Shown one piece after another: positions 19,401-29,754 of a stretch of DNA of 64,000 nucleotides. Below the pieces are notes generated by a model. The model had not been told where the DNA came from and searched no databases. It was given only the letters and a program-made list of their open reading frames with translations. Positions within the stretch are counted from its first letter, which is position 1, and the number at the start of each line of letters is the position of its first letter. Location: assembly GCA_030068145.1 (NCBI GenBank), contig JAPJBO010000793.1, forward strand, positions 1 through 64,000. The letters run 5' to 3'. Source of the DNA: Diplonema papillatum (lineage: Eukaryota; Euglenozoa; Diplonemea; Diplonemida; Diplonemidae). Position numbers and translations under genes: made by a program.

Positions 19401-20690
19401 ACAACCGGCACGCAAACAAACGAAGCGCATGTCTTCTTCAGCTGATAGCTCAAACACGGTTTCAGGAGCTTTCTCCAAAGGCGAATTTTCCTGTGCTCTC
19501 GAGTGAACGTGGAACTCCGTTTTCTCTTAGACGCGGGTGGCATAGCTAGAACCATTCAGCTCCACCTTCGCGATCCCACCCCATGTGGAATCGTCTCAGG
19601 TCCTAGCTGATTGTGTACTGGATCGAAACAAGATGAGCTATGGTAGCTATATTGGTCAAGACTATTAACACCACATTTTTAAAACTAACTAAAAGTTTTC
19701 TATCCTAGCGGCTATTAGCATACATAAAATTGTCCCGCAAATACACACAGCAGATCAAAGAAAGGGGGACAACGTGGAAAACGCAGATCAAACGGGAGTA
19801 GAATGTGCACACGCTTGCATGAACGGCTGGACAGACACCCGGCCTTGAGTACGGCGCCTTTCGCTTCCGTCCAAAATGGGCCGCCCTCGGGAAGTCAAGA
19901 AGTTAAGAAATACGTGAATATAATTCATGACCTTCCGTGTCGTCTGCACGCGGGCACCCCGTTTATTTCTTTCCCCGCTTGCGTCTTTGCCGATCCCCGC
20001 CCCACGACCCTATGCACAGTGCGCCGGCCGCTAAATCAGTGACCACTCTTCACCTCGCCACCGCTCAGAAAGCGGCCTCACCAACAGACCCGAATACGGC
20101 AAGGAAACCCCCCGCTGGGCGTTTTCAGCGTTCTGGAATTTCTCGAAAGTATGCTAATACTGCAGGGAATAGTTGACTAGACCTCTTGGGTTTGTGCTAA
20201 CCACGACTTGGGAGTCGGGAGAACCTACAACTCGTGAAAAATTGCTTGAATCTGCTTCAGAACTCGGCGAGGATATGTTGATGCTGCTTGGGTACCAGTG
20301 CAAGACCCTAACTCCTGAAATGTTCGAATGCGCCGTCGTGTATCCCAGGATGCACTCTTCAAGCAAAACCTCGACGCTAAGCGCATCCGGGACACGTTCG
20401 TGAGACCCGGCCGGCTGTCCGGTGGCGGAAGGTAACGATCTCTGGATGCAGCCTGTTCACTGTGCGCTCTCACTTACCCTTCCCTCTCTCTCTCTCTCTC
20501 GCAAAGAACGGGACTTTTTCAGCTCGTCGCTCGGGGGGGTTCTTACGACACCTTTTCTCTCACGTTCCTCTCTCTCTCTCACTGACTCAATACGCGCCTC
20601 TCTCCCTTCCTTTTTATAGCGTCGCAACACTTGTTCCTGCGGAGGTGAAGCACAGACTGGCCAGCTTGGATGAAGCACAGAGGAGCCGTC
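19401..20690. other. no firm gene; one coding-like frame
   Basis: The frame at 20173-20403 (+) reads LGFVLTTTWESGEPTTREKL and LGEDMLMLLGYQCKTLTPEM, with plausible composition, but I cannot name it. CT-rich tracts at 20470-20600. TTTTCCTGTGCTCTCGAG near 19490 is shared with 24730. Confidence 0.3.
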
Positions 20691-20697
20691 TACAAGG

Positions 20698-20915
20698 TAC
20701 TCGTAAATGTCCAAGGCCGCACGCGCACTACACTGGCGCATTAAACGAGTTTGAGAGCCTTCCGGCTACCTATCTTGAAGAGGATGGAAAATCTTTTGAA
20801 ACTTGCGTTGTGATGAGGATCGATGATTGCAATTATTCTCCTTGAATGCGGAATGCCTAGTAGGCGCAAGTCATCAGCTTGCCCTGATTACATCCCTGCC
20901 ATTTGTACACACCGC
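20698..20915 (+). pseudogene. cytosolic SSU (18S) rRNA fragment
   Basis: About 218 nt match the 3' region of eukaryotic SSU rRNA: GGCCGCACGCGCACTACACT, AACGAGTTT, AATCTTTTGAAACTTGCG, GATGATTGCAATTATT, GAATGCCTAGTAGGCGCAAG, TCATCAGCTTGC, CCCTGCCATTTGTACACACC. It begins mid-gene and stops just after the GTACACACC site, so it is an isolated fragment, not an rDNA unit. A second copy, inverted, is at 35553-35739. An LSU fragment follows within 20 nt. Confidence 0.9.
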
Positions 20916-20934
20916 TGGACACCTGCGTTTTAGC

Positions 20935-21133
20935 TCCTGACGTGCTTGAACGCTCGCAGGCTCATGTCAGACACAGCGATCTTCTACTACCCGTCTTGAA
21001 ACACGGACCAAGGAGTAGGGTGTCAAACCCACATGCCGCACTGAAAGGGAGATGTGCCAATCCTTGAGGACGCAGCACAGCCCGATCCTGATTTACTGGA
21101 AAGGGATTTGAGGTTAAGTACACTTGGGACCCG
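20935..21133 (+). pseudogene. cytosolic LSU (28S) rRNA fragment
   Basis: CCCGTCTTGAAACACGGACC AAGGAGT is the hallmark of eukaryotic LSU domain II. It is followed by GGGTGTCAAACCCACA, GCCCGATCCTGATTTACTGG, GGGATTTGAG and GGGACCCG. Compared with the copy at 52224 a short piece after AAGGAGT is missing. The 5' part, ACGCTCGCAGGCTCATGTCA, recurs alone at 50422-50473. Confidence 0.9.
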
Positions 21134-21216
21134 GCCACCGACGTGAATTGGGACGTGAATTGGCGCCGCGAGCATTGCTCCAGCATCCACGTCGTAGCAA
21201 TGCATTGTTATCACCG

Positions 21217-21534
21217 GCAGTGCTCCCGCTAAGGAAAAACCCGGAGGAATTCCTCAAAAAAAAAAAAATCCTCCGTGGGAATTCCGCGGGGGAATTCCTC
21301 CGGGGGGCCCTGAGGAATTCCTCCGGGGGGCCCTGAGGAATTCCTCCGGCCTGGTACCTGGGGCGTAGAGTGAACCCGAGTGGGTGTAGCTCGCGACCAG
21401 TACTGGTCATGAAGTCTTTGTAAAATCTTTCTGTTCAGTGGCTTCAAAAACTTCCGCGCCTGGCACAAGATGTGGCTGATGGTACGAGCATCTTGTCACA
21501 TTTGGCAAAACTGACTGAGTCCAACACAAAACTG
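21217..21534 (-). repeat. family R repeat with GGAGGAATTCCTCC palindromes, copy 1
   Basis: Shared with 58875-59202. On the minus strand both copies begin TTTTGTGTTGG directly after CAG, pass GATGCTCGTACCATCAGCCA and AAGACTTCATGACCAGTACT, and end in a cluster of GGAGGAATTCCTC palindromes and GGGGCCC, then an oligo-A/T run. The other copy is open as protein over this span, so the unit may derive from a coding exon. Confidence 0.8.
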
Positions 21535-21809
21535 CATTTCAAGTACACACTGCTCAACACGTGCGTTTAGGCGTGAATCGGCGTCCCAACAAGTATTTGC
21601 CAGGCGGCTCGTCTTCCAGAGCTTTGCGGTGATGGCATGCAAACCTCATGATCCGCAACCGAGCGACCTCACATGTTCACGTGCTACCAGCAGAACATGG
21701 ATCCGCGTGGCCCGATCCAGCTGCGTAACTTGTGCCTCACACCTTGATATCTACAAACAATCCTCGCACACACACACACACATACTGCTCGATCCACAGA
21801 CTGGGGCGC
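21535..21809. other. no feature recognised; CA run
   Basis: A (CA)n run at 21766-21782. No second copy of the rest seen. Confidence 0.35.
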
Positions 21810-21985
21810 TGCGGCGAGTGCGAAGCAGACAACGAAGGGATCGCGAGGTGCTGTACAAGGCACCACCCCCAGTTGAACACGGACCCCCACTCGCAACCTG
21901 CGGGAGCATCGGCGGTTACTTGAAACTGAAGGAGTCGTGGACGCCTCTCGCACAGGCACCACGTGAAAACAGGTCTACAACACAC
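21810..21985 (+). repeat. family P repeat
   Basis: GCAGACAACGAAGGGATCGC, GCACCACCCCCAGTTGAA, GGCGGTTACTTGAAACTGAA, GTGGACGCCTCTCGCACAGG. Inverted relative to 2268-2440. Confidence 0.8.
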
Positions 21986-22263
21986 ACACGCACACAGCAC
22001 ACAGCAAACACCCACAAAGAGCAAAATCTAAAACGATCCGAAAAAAAAAAAGAAGAAAAAAAGCGAAAAAAGGAAGCCGAAAAGAGACTGCTTTCCACAC
22101 AAAACAGTCTCGAACAAGAAACCAATCAAAAAAAAAAAGAAGAAAAAAACAAAAGAGACAAATAACAAACGACACGCAAAAAAGCCATCCCCTTTCCTTC
22201 TTTCCCGCCCCGCCCCCCGTAAAAACACGCCACACCGCCGCTGTTCTTCTTTCGATGTCCCAG

Positions 22264-22586
22264 CAGCAGCGACGATTCGGCAACGGCGGCGGCAAAGCCG
22301 AGGGCCGGGGCCACAGGGGCGGCGGCTTCGCGCACGCGGCCGAAGGCCACGCCGGAAAGGGCCGGCGGGCCGACGGGTTCTTCGCGCCCGCCGCCGCGCA
22401 GAAAATCGCCGCGAGCAAAGGCGAAGGCCCGGTCCAGCCGCAGCAGCGGATGCAGCAGATGCAGCAGATGCAGCAGATGCAGCAGATGCAGCAGCAGCAG
22501 CAGCAGGTGCGGCACCCGCAGTACCCGGTCATGCAGGCGCCAGCGAAGTGCCAGCAGAACGCCGACTACAGAGGCAAAATCCAGGC

Positions 22587-22619
<33 letters not shown>

Positions 22620-23535
22620 CGTTCCGGGAACCCCAGTGATCCCGCAGACCCCGACGCTCCCCCACGCCCGACCGACCGGCAACAACTACGCCGCCGCCGC
22701 GGCCGCCCACGACGGCGGCGCGTATCCTGGCCGCTTCGGCCGGCAGTCGCCGCCAAGAGACGAACCGACGCCGCCGTCCCCCCACCACGGGCAGCACCAC
22801 CCGAACGGGATGTTCAACCGGTCGTTCACGACGGTGAGCCCGCTGCCGGCGGTGCTGCGGCAGCGCGGCGGCGTGCAGCCGCAGCCGATGCAGGTGCTCG
22901 GCCCCGCGGCGCCAACGGGCGCTTCCGACGTCGTCGTCGGAGCCGTCGTGTCGATGGGCGGCGGGCAGCGGCCGCCGTTCCGTCTGCCGGTCAACGCGAG
23001 CTTCGGCTCCGCGCACTCCTGGGGCGGCGCAGCGCCCCGCACCGAGCCGTCCGAAGCCGGCGGCAGCGACGTGTTCGAAGCCAGCCGCGCCGCTCCCTGG
23101 CGGGCGGCCAGCCAGTCTTCCTTACTGTCATACGCTGAGCAAACTGGACCGGCCAGCCCGGCTCAGTTTGAAGGCATGCCGGTGGCTGACGGCAAGCCGC
23201 CGCAGCTCCGCCCGCAGCCCGCGCAGCAGCTGCAGAAGAGTCAGTCCTCGCGCAACGAGCTCGACTTCTCGGACCACGGATCACAGTCCACGCCGCGGAC
23301 GCCGGACCAAACGTCGGCGTCGTCGGCGTACAGCTACGGGCATCTCGCCTTCGATGACTCGTGCCTGCCGTCGGCGTCGTCCAACTTCATGGACGGGCTC
23401 TGCGTCGACAACACCGACAGCGTCAGCCTCCCCGATACCATCGCCGACACCACCGACCTCACCGTCGACCAGCCCTCGGCGTCCCAGGACACGTACTTCA
23501 CTTGCTGGTTGGGAGGCTGGGATCACGTGTTTTAA
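22264..23535 (+). CDS. putative exon, Gln-rich disordered protein of unknown function
   Basis: An open frame of 426 codons from ATG 22255; I favour an exon starting at 22264 after a pyrimidine-rich tract and TCCCAG, phase 0, though ATG 22255 could be a true start. Counting from that ATG: Gly/Arg/His-rich 1-40, then FFAPAAAQKIAASKGEG, MQQ repeats at 66-84, a run of ten Gln at 112-121, a Pro/Ala/Gly-rich centre, and a Ser/Thr/Asp-rich end with RNELDFSDHGSQSTPRTPDQ. Third positions are almost all G or C over the full length, including outside the repeats, so this is coding and not an accident of repeats. The stop at 23533 may be real or may lie past an unseen donor. No catalytic domain; possibly a regulatory or RNA-granule type protein, but that is a guess. 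A family C retroposon begins 28 nt after the stop. Confidence 0.6.
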
Positions 23536-23562
23536 GAGTGGCAGGGGGGTGCCTCCTTTTTT

Positions 23563-23770
23563 TTTCTTCTTTTTTTCGTAGCAACAATGCTTGTTTTGCA
23601 AAACACGAAAGAGAACGCTGGGCAGCGTGTTTTGGGAGATACGCGCCTATTCTCTTTTCCTTTTTGCGATAACCAGTAAAACTAGCTCCTTGGAGAGCTT
23701 TCCTTGTTGCAGCTGAAAAAGGAACGTTGGCCAGGGTGGCTGCGCTCCGTTTTCGGCCTCAGAAAAATAC
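23563..23770 (-). repeat. two family C retroposons in tandem
   Basis: First (23563-23660): TCGTAGCAACAATGC, AACACGAAAGAGAACGCTGG. Second (23660-23770): TTTTTGCGATAACCAGTAAA, CAGCTGAAAAAGGAACGTTG. Both are read from the minus strand, as everywhere in the window. Confidence 0.7.
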
Positions 23771-24015
23771 GCGTGGTCCACATGTGGGCGCTTAAGGCTC
23801 GAGGGGAAAAAAAAACGGAAAAAAAAAAGCCTTTCCCTCTATGTGCAGCGGGAAGAAAAAATAGCCTCACCACTGGACTTGGCGACACCTGGCTGTGCGG
23901 CCTTGGCGACTTAGGGGCCTAGACTCCCCTGCATGTGGACCAACCTGTGGCAAGCGCATGTGGGGAAAATAAATAAATCAAAATCCACATGTCGTACCTG
24001 TGGATCCACGTTTGC
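23771..24015 (+). repeat. family O repeat
   Basis: GTGGTCCACATGTGGGCGCT, GGCGACACCTGGCTGTGCGG, CTGCATGTGGACCAACCTGT, ATCAAAATCCACATG. Pieces recur at 47700-47800, 48275-48450 and, inverted, 53960-54085. Confidence 0.8.
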
Positions 24016-24313
24016 AGTGAACAGAGGGGCGAACAGGCGCAGCGCCTTTCAAACGGTATTTTCTTTCTCTCGGAATTATTAAAGTAGGGCATTACGTCCT
24101 TTTGCAGGGGGCCGGTGTGATCTCGCAGACTCCTTTTTTCTCTTCAAAATCAGTCGCCACCACACTACTCCGCAGCTTTCTGCTCTGCGCTTCGTTGGTG
24201 AGCCCAGTGTGGACATCCAACTCGGATTTTCAAAACGCAACGCGGATTAGCCGGCATTTTCCACTTCCCCGCACCCTCAAAAAAAAAAAAAAACAAAGAA
24301 CCGACGGAGATCT

Positions 24314-24408
24314 CCAAATTCTTTCTCAACCCCCTACCAAGATTTCACAAAAAACTTGCACCAAATTCTTTCTCAACCCCCGACCAAGATTTCACAAAAA
24401 ACTTGCAC
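24314..24408 (+). repeat. 46-bp direct duplication
   Basis: CAAATTCTTTCTCAACCCCC and CAAGATTTCACAAAAAACTT occur twice in a row. Confidence 0.9.
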
Positions 24409-24421
24409 TCTTAAAAAAGAA

Positions 24422-24480
24422 AGCAACAATTTTCTGCCGGCAGAAAAACCCTGCCCAAAGGAATCAACCTCCGTTAGTAG
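24422..24480 (+). repeat. family B fragment
   Basis: AATTTTCTGCCGGCAGAAAA and GGAATCAACCTCCGTTAG; the right half is lost. Confidence 0.5.
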
Positions 24481-24675
24481 TAGCTAGTGCGTTGCTCAGG
24501 GTAGTCGAAGGCCTGACAATCACACTAATGCAACAAATTTACAACCTCCGTTAGGGAGGAGGGGGCAAAAAACGCCGGCAGGCAACCGGCTGAGCGAATA
24601 TCGCCGGAAGCGCAAAAAAAGAAGACGCCAAATCAGCGCGTTCTTCACAAGCAGGGCACATGCCCTGAGTTTTTT

Positions 24676-24915
24676 AGCTGATTGCTCAGACACGGTTGTA
24701 CGGGCTTCTCTCCGAGGCGGATTTTCCTGTGCTCTAGCAGCGCGGGTGGTCCTGGCAAACAGCCGCCTGACTCGCGCTGAAAGCGCTATTCTATCTGCAG
24801 ACGCTCAGGTTCCGCGCTGATGATGGTCCGCCTTACGTGCCCAAGGCTTAAAGGACCGAAACATGGTGGTGCAGATGGGACCCGTGCGGTGTTAAGCGCA
24901 AAACCCTCATTCCAA
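24676..24915 (+). repeat. family G repeat
   Basis: GACGCTCAGGTTCCGCGCTG, GGTCCGCCTTACGTG, TTAAAGGACCGAAACATGG, CATTCCAAGCACG. Seven copies are in the window, all in this orientation. Confidence 0.75.
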
Positions 24916-25092
24916 GCACGATCTCGCAGTCCTTCTCACGTCCCCCGCGCAAAGACGCGTGCAAAAAAAAAAAAAAAAGAACTGACCCCCAATCCTCCCG
25001 CACTTTCGAAAGTCCTGCCTGAAAGGGGAGGGAGGAGTTGGGCCAACGAAAGATCTTTCCGCTTTCTCCCTCCCGCCCTTACCCCCTCGGCT

Positions 25093-25277
25093 GTGACGAG
25101 CTACGAACAGCCGCCTGACAAACCAGACTCACACCGCTGTCCTGTCCGCAGACACTCAGGTTCCGCTATGATGGTCCGCCTTATGTATATGGCTTAAAGG
25201 ACCGAAACACGGCGCAGCCGGGACCAGTGCGGTGTTGAGCACATACCCATTCCAAGCACGTTCTTGCAATCCCCTTT
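25093..25277 (+). repeat. family G repeat, best copy
   Basis: From GTGACGAGCTACGAACAGCC through AAAGGACCGAAACACGGCGC to TTCCAAGCACGTTCTTGCAA and CCCC. I see no A-tail and no target duplication, so its class is open. Confidence 0.75.
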
Positions 25278-25369
25278 GCACTAATAACATACTTTTCGAC
25301 GTCTACTGCCCAAAACCCCCTCTGCGGACTTGTGGGCCTTCTGAGCAGTGTGGGGGCTGGCACCACAGC

Positions 25370-25870
25370 ACCGGTGCTGGCACCGAAGAGCACCGGCCGG
25401 TGCTCTCCGGTGCTGGGTCTGGTATTTGACTTTTAACCACCCCGTAGCAGACCTTTTTCAACGAGTTTTTGCTTGCGAGCAGCTCCGATGAAGAGAGCCG
25501 TGAGAAATGGATCCGGCGACCAAAAAGTATGTGCGCGTTTCTTGGGTTCGTACGAGGTAAAGGGCACCGGGTTACGGCGGATATGGAACCCACCAGTTTT
25601 GCAATGATACATCCCCTGTTTTGTGACATTCTTTCGCTGGCCCGTGTAGCAGACCTTTCTCGTCGACTTTATGCTCACGTTCAGCTCCGATGAGGAGATT
25701 TGTGCAAAATGGACCCAGGGAACCCATAGTATGTGCGTGGTTCGTTGAGGCTTTCCGATGTTCAGGGCACCAGGCATGAAACCTACACCGCGGAATGCAA
25801 AACTTTGCATCACAGAATCACGCCAAAACGGTCAAAACTACCAGCGCAACAGTGTTGCTTCGTCGGGGTC
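25370..25870 (+). repeat. family N repeat, about 500 bp, copy 1
   Basis: Nearly identical to 63491-64000. It opens with GC palindromes of ACCGGTGCT type and contains two diverged sub-repeats of about 190 bp, each with GTAGCAGACCTTT and CAGCTCCGATGA. Reading frames across it are not conserved in the two sub-repeats. Confidence 0.9.
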
Positions 25871-25927
25871 AAATGTCAAAAAAACGCGCCCTGCGGGAAT
25901 TGATAATTTCACGTGCATTTGACCCCG
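25864..25927. repeat. 12-bp perfect inverted repeat
   Basis: CGGGGTCAAATG and CATTTGACCCCG flank 40 bp directly at the right edge of family N. It may be a small foldback or the element's own terminus. Confidence 0.8.
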
Positions 25928-26105
25928 TGCCTTGGACTCTTGCTGCCCACGGAGGCAGCGCCGCGCTGAAGTGCAAACACCGCCGATGTGCCAGCTGCGG
26001 CCGCGCTCGGATGGGCGAAAAGCCCGCACAACAGCGACAGCCTCCTGGTCCACCAAGTAGAAGAGGGCAACCCAAACCCACGCGCTCGGGGGAAGCGTGC
26101 ACCTT

Positions 26106-26255
26106 TTTTAGTACTAACAATCTTGTGGGTTGCCCTTCAATGTATTGTGCAGGCTAAAAAGACGTAGGCAGCGTGTTTTGGTGGTTGATCAGAATTCCTT
26201 ACCTGCATACACATAGGGTAAATACAACTGGGAAAACGATCACCCGGCACGCACA
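26106..26255 (-). repeat. family C retroposon, variant
   Basis: Same variant as 19297: TAACAATCTTGTGGGTTGCC, GACGTAGGCAGCGTGTTTTG, TTGATCAGAATTCCTTACC, and CACGCACAAACAAA at the far end. Confidence 0.7.
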
Positions 26256-26275
26256 AACAAAACGATGCGCCTGTC

Positions 26276-26535
26276 TTTTTTTACATAAGCGCCAGCTTGG
26301 AAGGAAATGCTCGACGATGCTGCCGAGACAAAGAACAGAAGGGGTCCCTAAGTGCCGTGCCTACCGAACCACGTGTCGAACGGACGTGAAGTCATGCGGT
26401 TCTACCCCTGCACGACTAACCACACAAACACAACAGGTCAAAGTCCTGAGTGAGAAAACAACACGGTATATGTCCTTCTACCTCCATACTTCCTCCCTTC
26501 TATTCGGAGTCAAAGCAGCTACGTCAAGTATTTCT
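26276..26535 (+). repeat. family D repeat, internally shortened
   Basis: Both ends are present (TTTTTTACATAAGCGCCAGC and GCTACGTCAAGTATTTC). About 40 bp of the usual TGTTTGTATTG region is missing. Confidence 0.8.
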
Positions 26536-26785
26536 CGCCTCCAAAAAGGGTAACCTCCTGGATCCTAGAAAACCCCGAACTATCCCCACCCGTGAGCATG
26601 CTCAGCACGAAAGAAAAGCAATTAAAAAACGCTAAAAGCAAAAGCGCCACACATCACAGAACGAGACGTATATCGTCCAACGCACAAAAAAGCTTTTACG
26701 TCCGCACGGGATCGTCGGAAAAAGAAACAACACGAACCATTCTGAAGAAACATTTCCGGCGTTCGGGCTTCCCTTGTTGAACAAA

Positions 26786-27161
26786 GTAGCGGTAGCAATC
26801 GGCATTGCCAAGGAAAAGCACGGGTGGTAGCAGCAGCTGTAGATGCTAGTAGCATCCTGCTGTGCATACCGGCACATGCTATGTACGTGTAGTAGTATGT
26901 GGTGGTAGCAGCTAGGTAGCTCTAGAGCATACCACAGCACACCATACCATATACATATACATGTAGGTGGTAGCAGCAGCTGTAGATGCTAGTAGCATCC
27001 TGCTGTGCATACCGGCACATGCTATGTACGTGTAGTAGTATGTGGTGGTAGCAGCTAGGTAGCTCTAGAGCATACCACAGCACACCATATCATATACATA
27101 TAGTAGCAGCTGTAGATGCTAGTAGTAGCGGTAGCAATCGGCATTGCCAAGGAAAAGCACG
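26786..27161 (+). repeat. tandem duplication, period 143
   Basis: GGTGGTAGCAGCAGCTGTAG starts at 26823 and again at 26966. The pair is bracketed by two direct copies of GTAGCAATCGGCATTGCCAA (26790 and 27129), so the duplication may lie inside a larger one. Confidence 0.9.
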
Positions 27162-27475
27162 ATCCTGGAGGTTACGCCTCTTCATTTGACTTCGTCCACG
27201 CGCAACCGTTCTTCCGGAAATGTTCCCTTCAGTACAACTGTACCTAAAAGAAAAGCCACCCAAGCAACGGTCAATATACTTCAGGCATCTGTGGGGTATT
27301 TTTGAAGCACCCGGAAGAGAAAGGAAGCAACGGAGCCTCATACAACGATTCGAGCAATGCAAATATGCTCCGAAAGAACGAATGAGACGAGGTTTGAGCT
27401 TGCATTTCTCGGGCCTGAGCCGCCTGTTCTAAAATTTACCCGTCTACCGCAAAAAAAACACAACAACGAAAATGA
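27162..27475. other. no gene recognised
   Basis: TTCCGGAAATGTTCCCTTCA near 27215 is the inverted form of a retroposon head seen at 19125, 11363 and 50040. Confidence 0.4.
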
Positions 27476-27476
27476 A

Positions 27477-27568
27477 GCTAGCTCAAGCAACTTCCGCCGC
27501 CAGGAAGCCCCCTGCATAAAGGAAACAACCGCCTTCAGGTGGGCTGGTTTGACACCTGCTGCTGTTGG
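27477..27568 (+). repeat. family B retroposon
   Basis: CAAGCAACTTCCGCCGCCAG to GGCTGGTTTGACACCTGCTG. Confidence 0.7.
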
Positions 27569-27628
27569 CGCCAGGTGGAGGTGGTGGTGGGTTGCTCGGA
27601 GAAACGATCCACAGCTTGGGCCAACCAG

Positions 27629-27690
27629 TTCTTTTTGTGTAAAGCACCCTGCTTTGTAGGGAAAACTTGAGGAGGCTGCCAGTTTGCGAG
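27629..27690 (+). repeat. family E fragment
   Basis: TTTTTGTGTAAAGCACCCTG, AAAACTTGAGGAGGCTGCCA. Confidence 0.65.
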
Positions 27691-28176
27691 ATCTCGAAGA
27701 GAGAACGAGGACTCCGATTCCAGTTCTGACTACGAACTCGTCGCTAGCTTCCAGCAACGATTGCAACCGTCACGAGCCGCAACCACGACGGAAGCGTGCC
27801 AGGTGTGCAGCGAATGGCTGGCTTAGTGTGGTACTACTCATCGGCAATGCCGATGACTCCCCACTATCGCAACAATATTCCAAAATCTCGAAGGGTGGTA
27901 ATGTGCTGTAGCCTGCACGAAACATACCCCGTTGATACCAACCATAGCTGGTGCTCGACGCTGGGCTAAAATACTTTATGAGAGCTGCCATGCGATAGGC
28001 CGGCAGCTGCTGCTCGTGCATGCTGGTCCATGTGGTCCGTGTACTTAAAGGTTCCCAGTGCTTCTCGGTTTCATCACGTGGGCGGCCCTGAGATTACCTC
28101 CAGTTGGTGTCTACGTGCCTACCCATACTTTAACTTTCTTGCGTGGCTTACTTAGGGGACCCACGGATGACCCACA
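27691..28176. other. no feature recognised
   Basis: A short frame at 27684-27911 has no known domain. ATCGGCAATGCCGAT is a small palindrome at 27840. Confidence 0.35.
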
Positions 28177-28388
28177 GATCCCAAGTGCTGTATCTACCGA
28201 ACCACGTGTTGAACGGACGTGAGGTCATGCGGGTCTACCCCAACACGACAAATCACACAAACACAACAGGGAGCGAGAAAGCAACACACGGTGGTGTACG
28301 CGAAGAACAAAACAGATTGTGTTTGTATTGTGCACCTCTATATTTCCTCCCTTCCATTCGGAGTCGAAGCAGCTACGTCGAGTATTTC
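28177..28388 (+). repeat. family D repeat, right two-thirds
   Basis: GATCCCAAGTGCTGTATCTA to GCTACGTCGAGTATTTC. Confidence 0.8.
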
Positions 28389-28679
28389 CAACTTCCGCAA
28401 TCGTGAGCGGCGCAACAAGAGGTCTAGCCAAGCTGTTCCCTGCAGTATTTGCATACTTCAGATAGGAGGGGGCGGGAATAGATGTACTCGCTGTCGTTGG
28501 GGCGGGGGGGGGCGAGGGGGTTGGGGAGGGAAACGAAAAAGGGAGAAAGAAAAAAGAAAAGAGTTGTGACCACTCCTTTTCTTACGAGCGTATCCGTGTC
28601 AAGAAATACCGAAAAAAATGCATCCGTTCCCACTCTCCTCCCGTGTCCTCTGCCGTCTACCGGAAGCGCGGCAGCTCCT

Positions 28680-28792
28680 TTTTTTTTTTCCTTCTGGTGT
28701 TAACAGTGCATTGCTGGTACTAAAAATAACACTAAAATTTAGTATCGGCAGCGTACGTGAAACTCACCAAAGCCGGTGAGTTCCCTCGCGCA
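28680..28792 (-). repeat. family C retroposon, short form
   Basis: TTAACAGTGCATTGCTGGTA, GGCAGCGTACGTGAAACTCA, then the CTCACC/GGTGAG hairpin. Confidence 0.75.
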
Positions 28793-29754
28793 TAATGAGT
28801 TCTTGCAGTTTACTGAGGGAATTGACACAACGGATTGTTCAACTTGCTTGATAACAAACCATCAGCAGGGCGCAGTTTAGTGATAAAGGAAAAAAAAAAA
28901 AAAAACAAGTTGCAGCACTTCCTTCAAACCTGTTTGGACCAAGAAAAAGGTGCACAGCGCAAGAACCCGTGTCGTACTGGTAGCTACGCCTGGCGGCCGT
29001 TCCGTACGGTCCAAAGCGCCGTCTTTCCCTTCTCGCTTGTCGTGCGTGCTTGCGGGGTCTTCCCCACCCCCTACTGAAAAGCGCGAGCAAACCTTCAAAA
29101 TACTCTTTTTTCATCTTCTTTTCCCGCCCCCCTTCCCCTGAAAGAATCCATCTTTTCGTGATGGAGTCTTACGACCCTTTCATGCGCAATCTCGTTGCGC
29201 GGCCTGGTAGGCACAAAAAAAAAAAAGAAATCCGAAGATGAAGTTCGACGAACGAACAACAAACTTTCACTAAAAAAATGACTCTAAAAAAAAAAGGAAC
29301 TCCCAAAATGAAGTGTGAAGTATGCAGCCTAGCTGTTACCACCAGCACTTGTCTCAAAAACCTTGCAACAAACGACAAAAAACAAAGAAAACGAAGTTCG
29401 GTCAACGAACAAAAGGCTCTAAGAAGACATTTCCGGAGTTGAGACTTGCACTGATAAACGAAGCAACGGACGATCAGCATCAACTGACCAAAGATGATGA
29501 AAATGATACGGCAAAAGTTTTTTGTTCTTCACGTGTACAGGTTTGAACCTCTCTGGGGGTTTCCTGTATTGGCACTTTTTGTTGGCTTCGTTTTCTCTTT
29601 CATGCTGCAACCGTTGTTCCGGACATGTTCCCGTCAGTACAGATGTACTATTAAGAAACGAACCCAAAGAAGAATGTGCCAATTCACCCCGCTGCCCGAT
29701 CGAATGTTGCCGAGCCAATGTAATTTGAGTTGGAATGCAAACAATCTGTGGCTT
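28793..29754. other. no gene; A-rich patches
   Basis: Worn retroposon pieces: CTCTAAAAAAAAAAGG near 29283, and TTCCGGACATGTTCCCGTCA near 29608. No trustworthy frame. Confidence 0.4.

Larger units (their letters stand above)
662..22263 (+). other. possible 21.6-kb intron
   Basis: A GT donor at 662 and an AG acceptor at 22262-22263 share phase 0, and both neighbouring exons share GC3 bias and low-complexity style. Everything between them is repeats. This is inference only; no transcript evidence is available and other exons could be hidden in between. Confidence 0.3.

Noticed and set aside
20462-20845. Open frame of 127 codons ending ETCVVMRIDDCNYSP
   Set aside because: Its second half is the SSU rRNA fragment and its first half is CT-rich flank. 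The apparent protein is a shadow of rRNA, although TTTTTATAG before 20630 looks like a splice acceptor.
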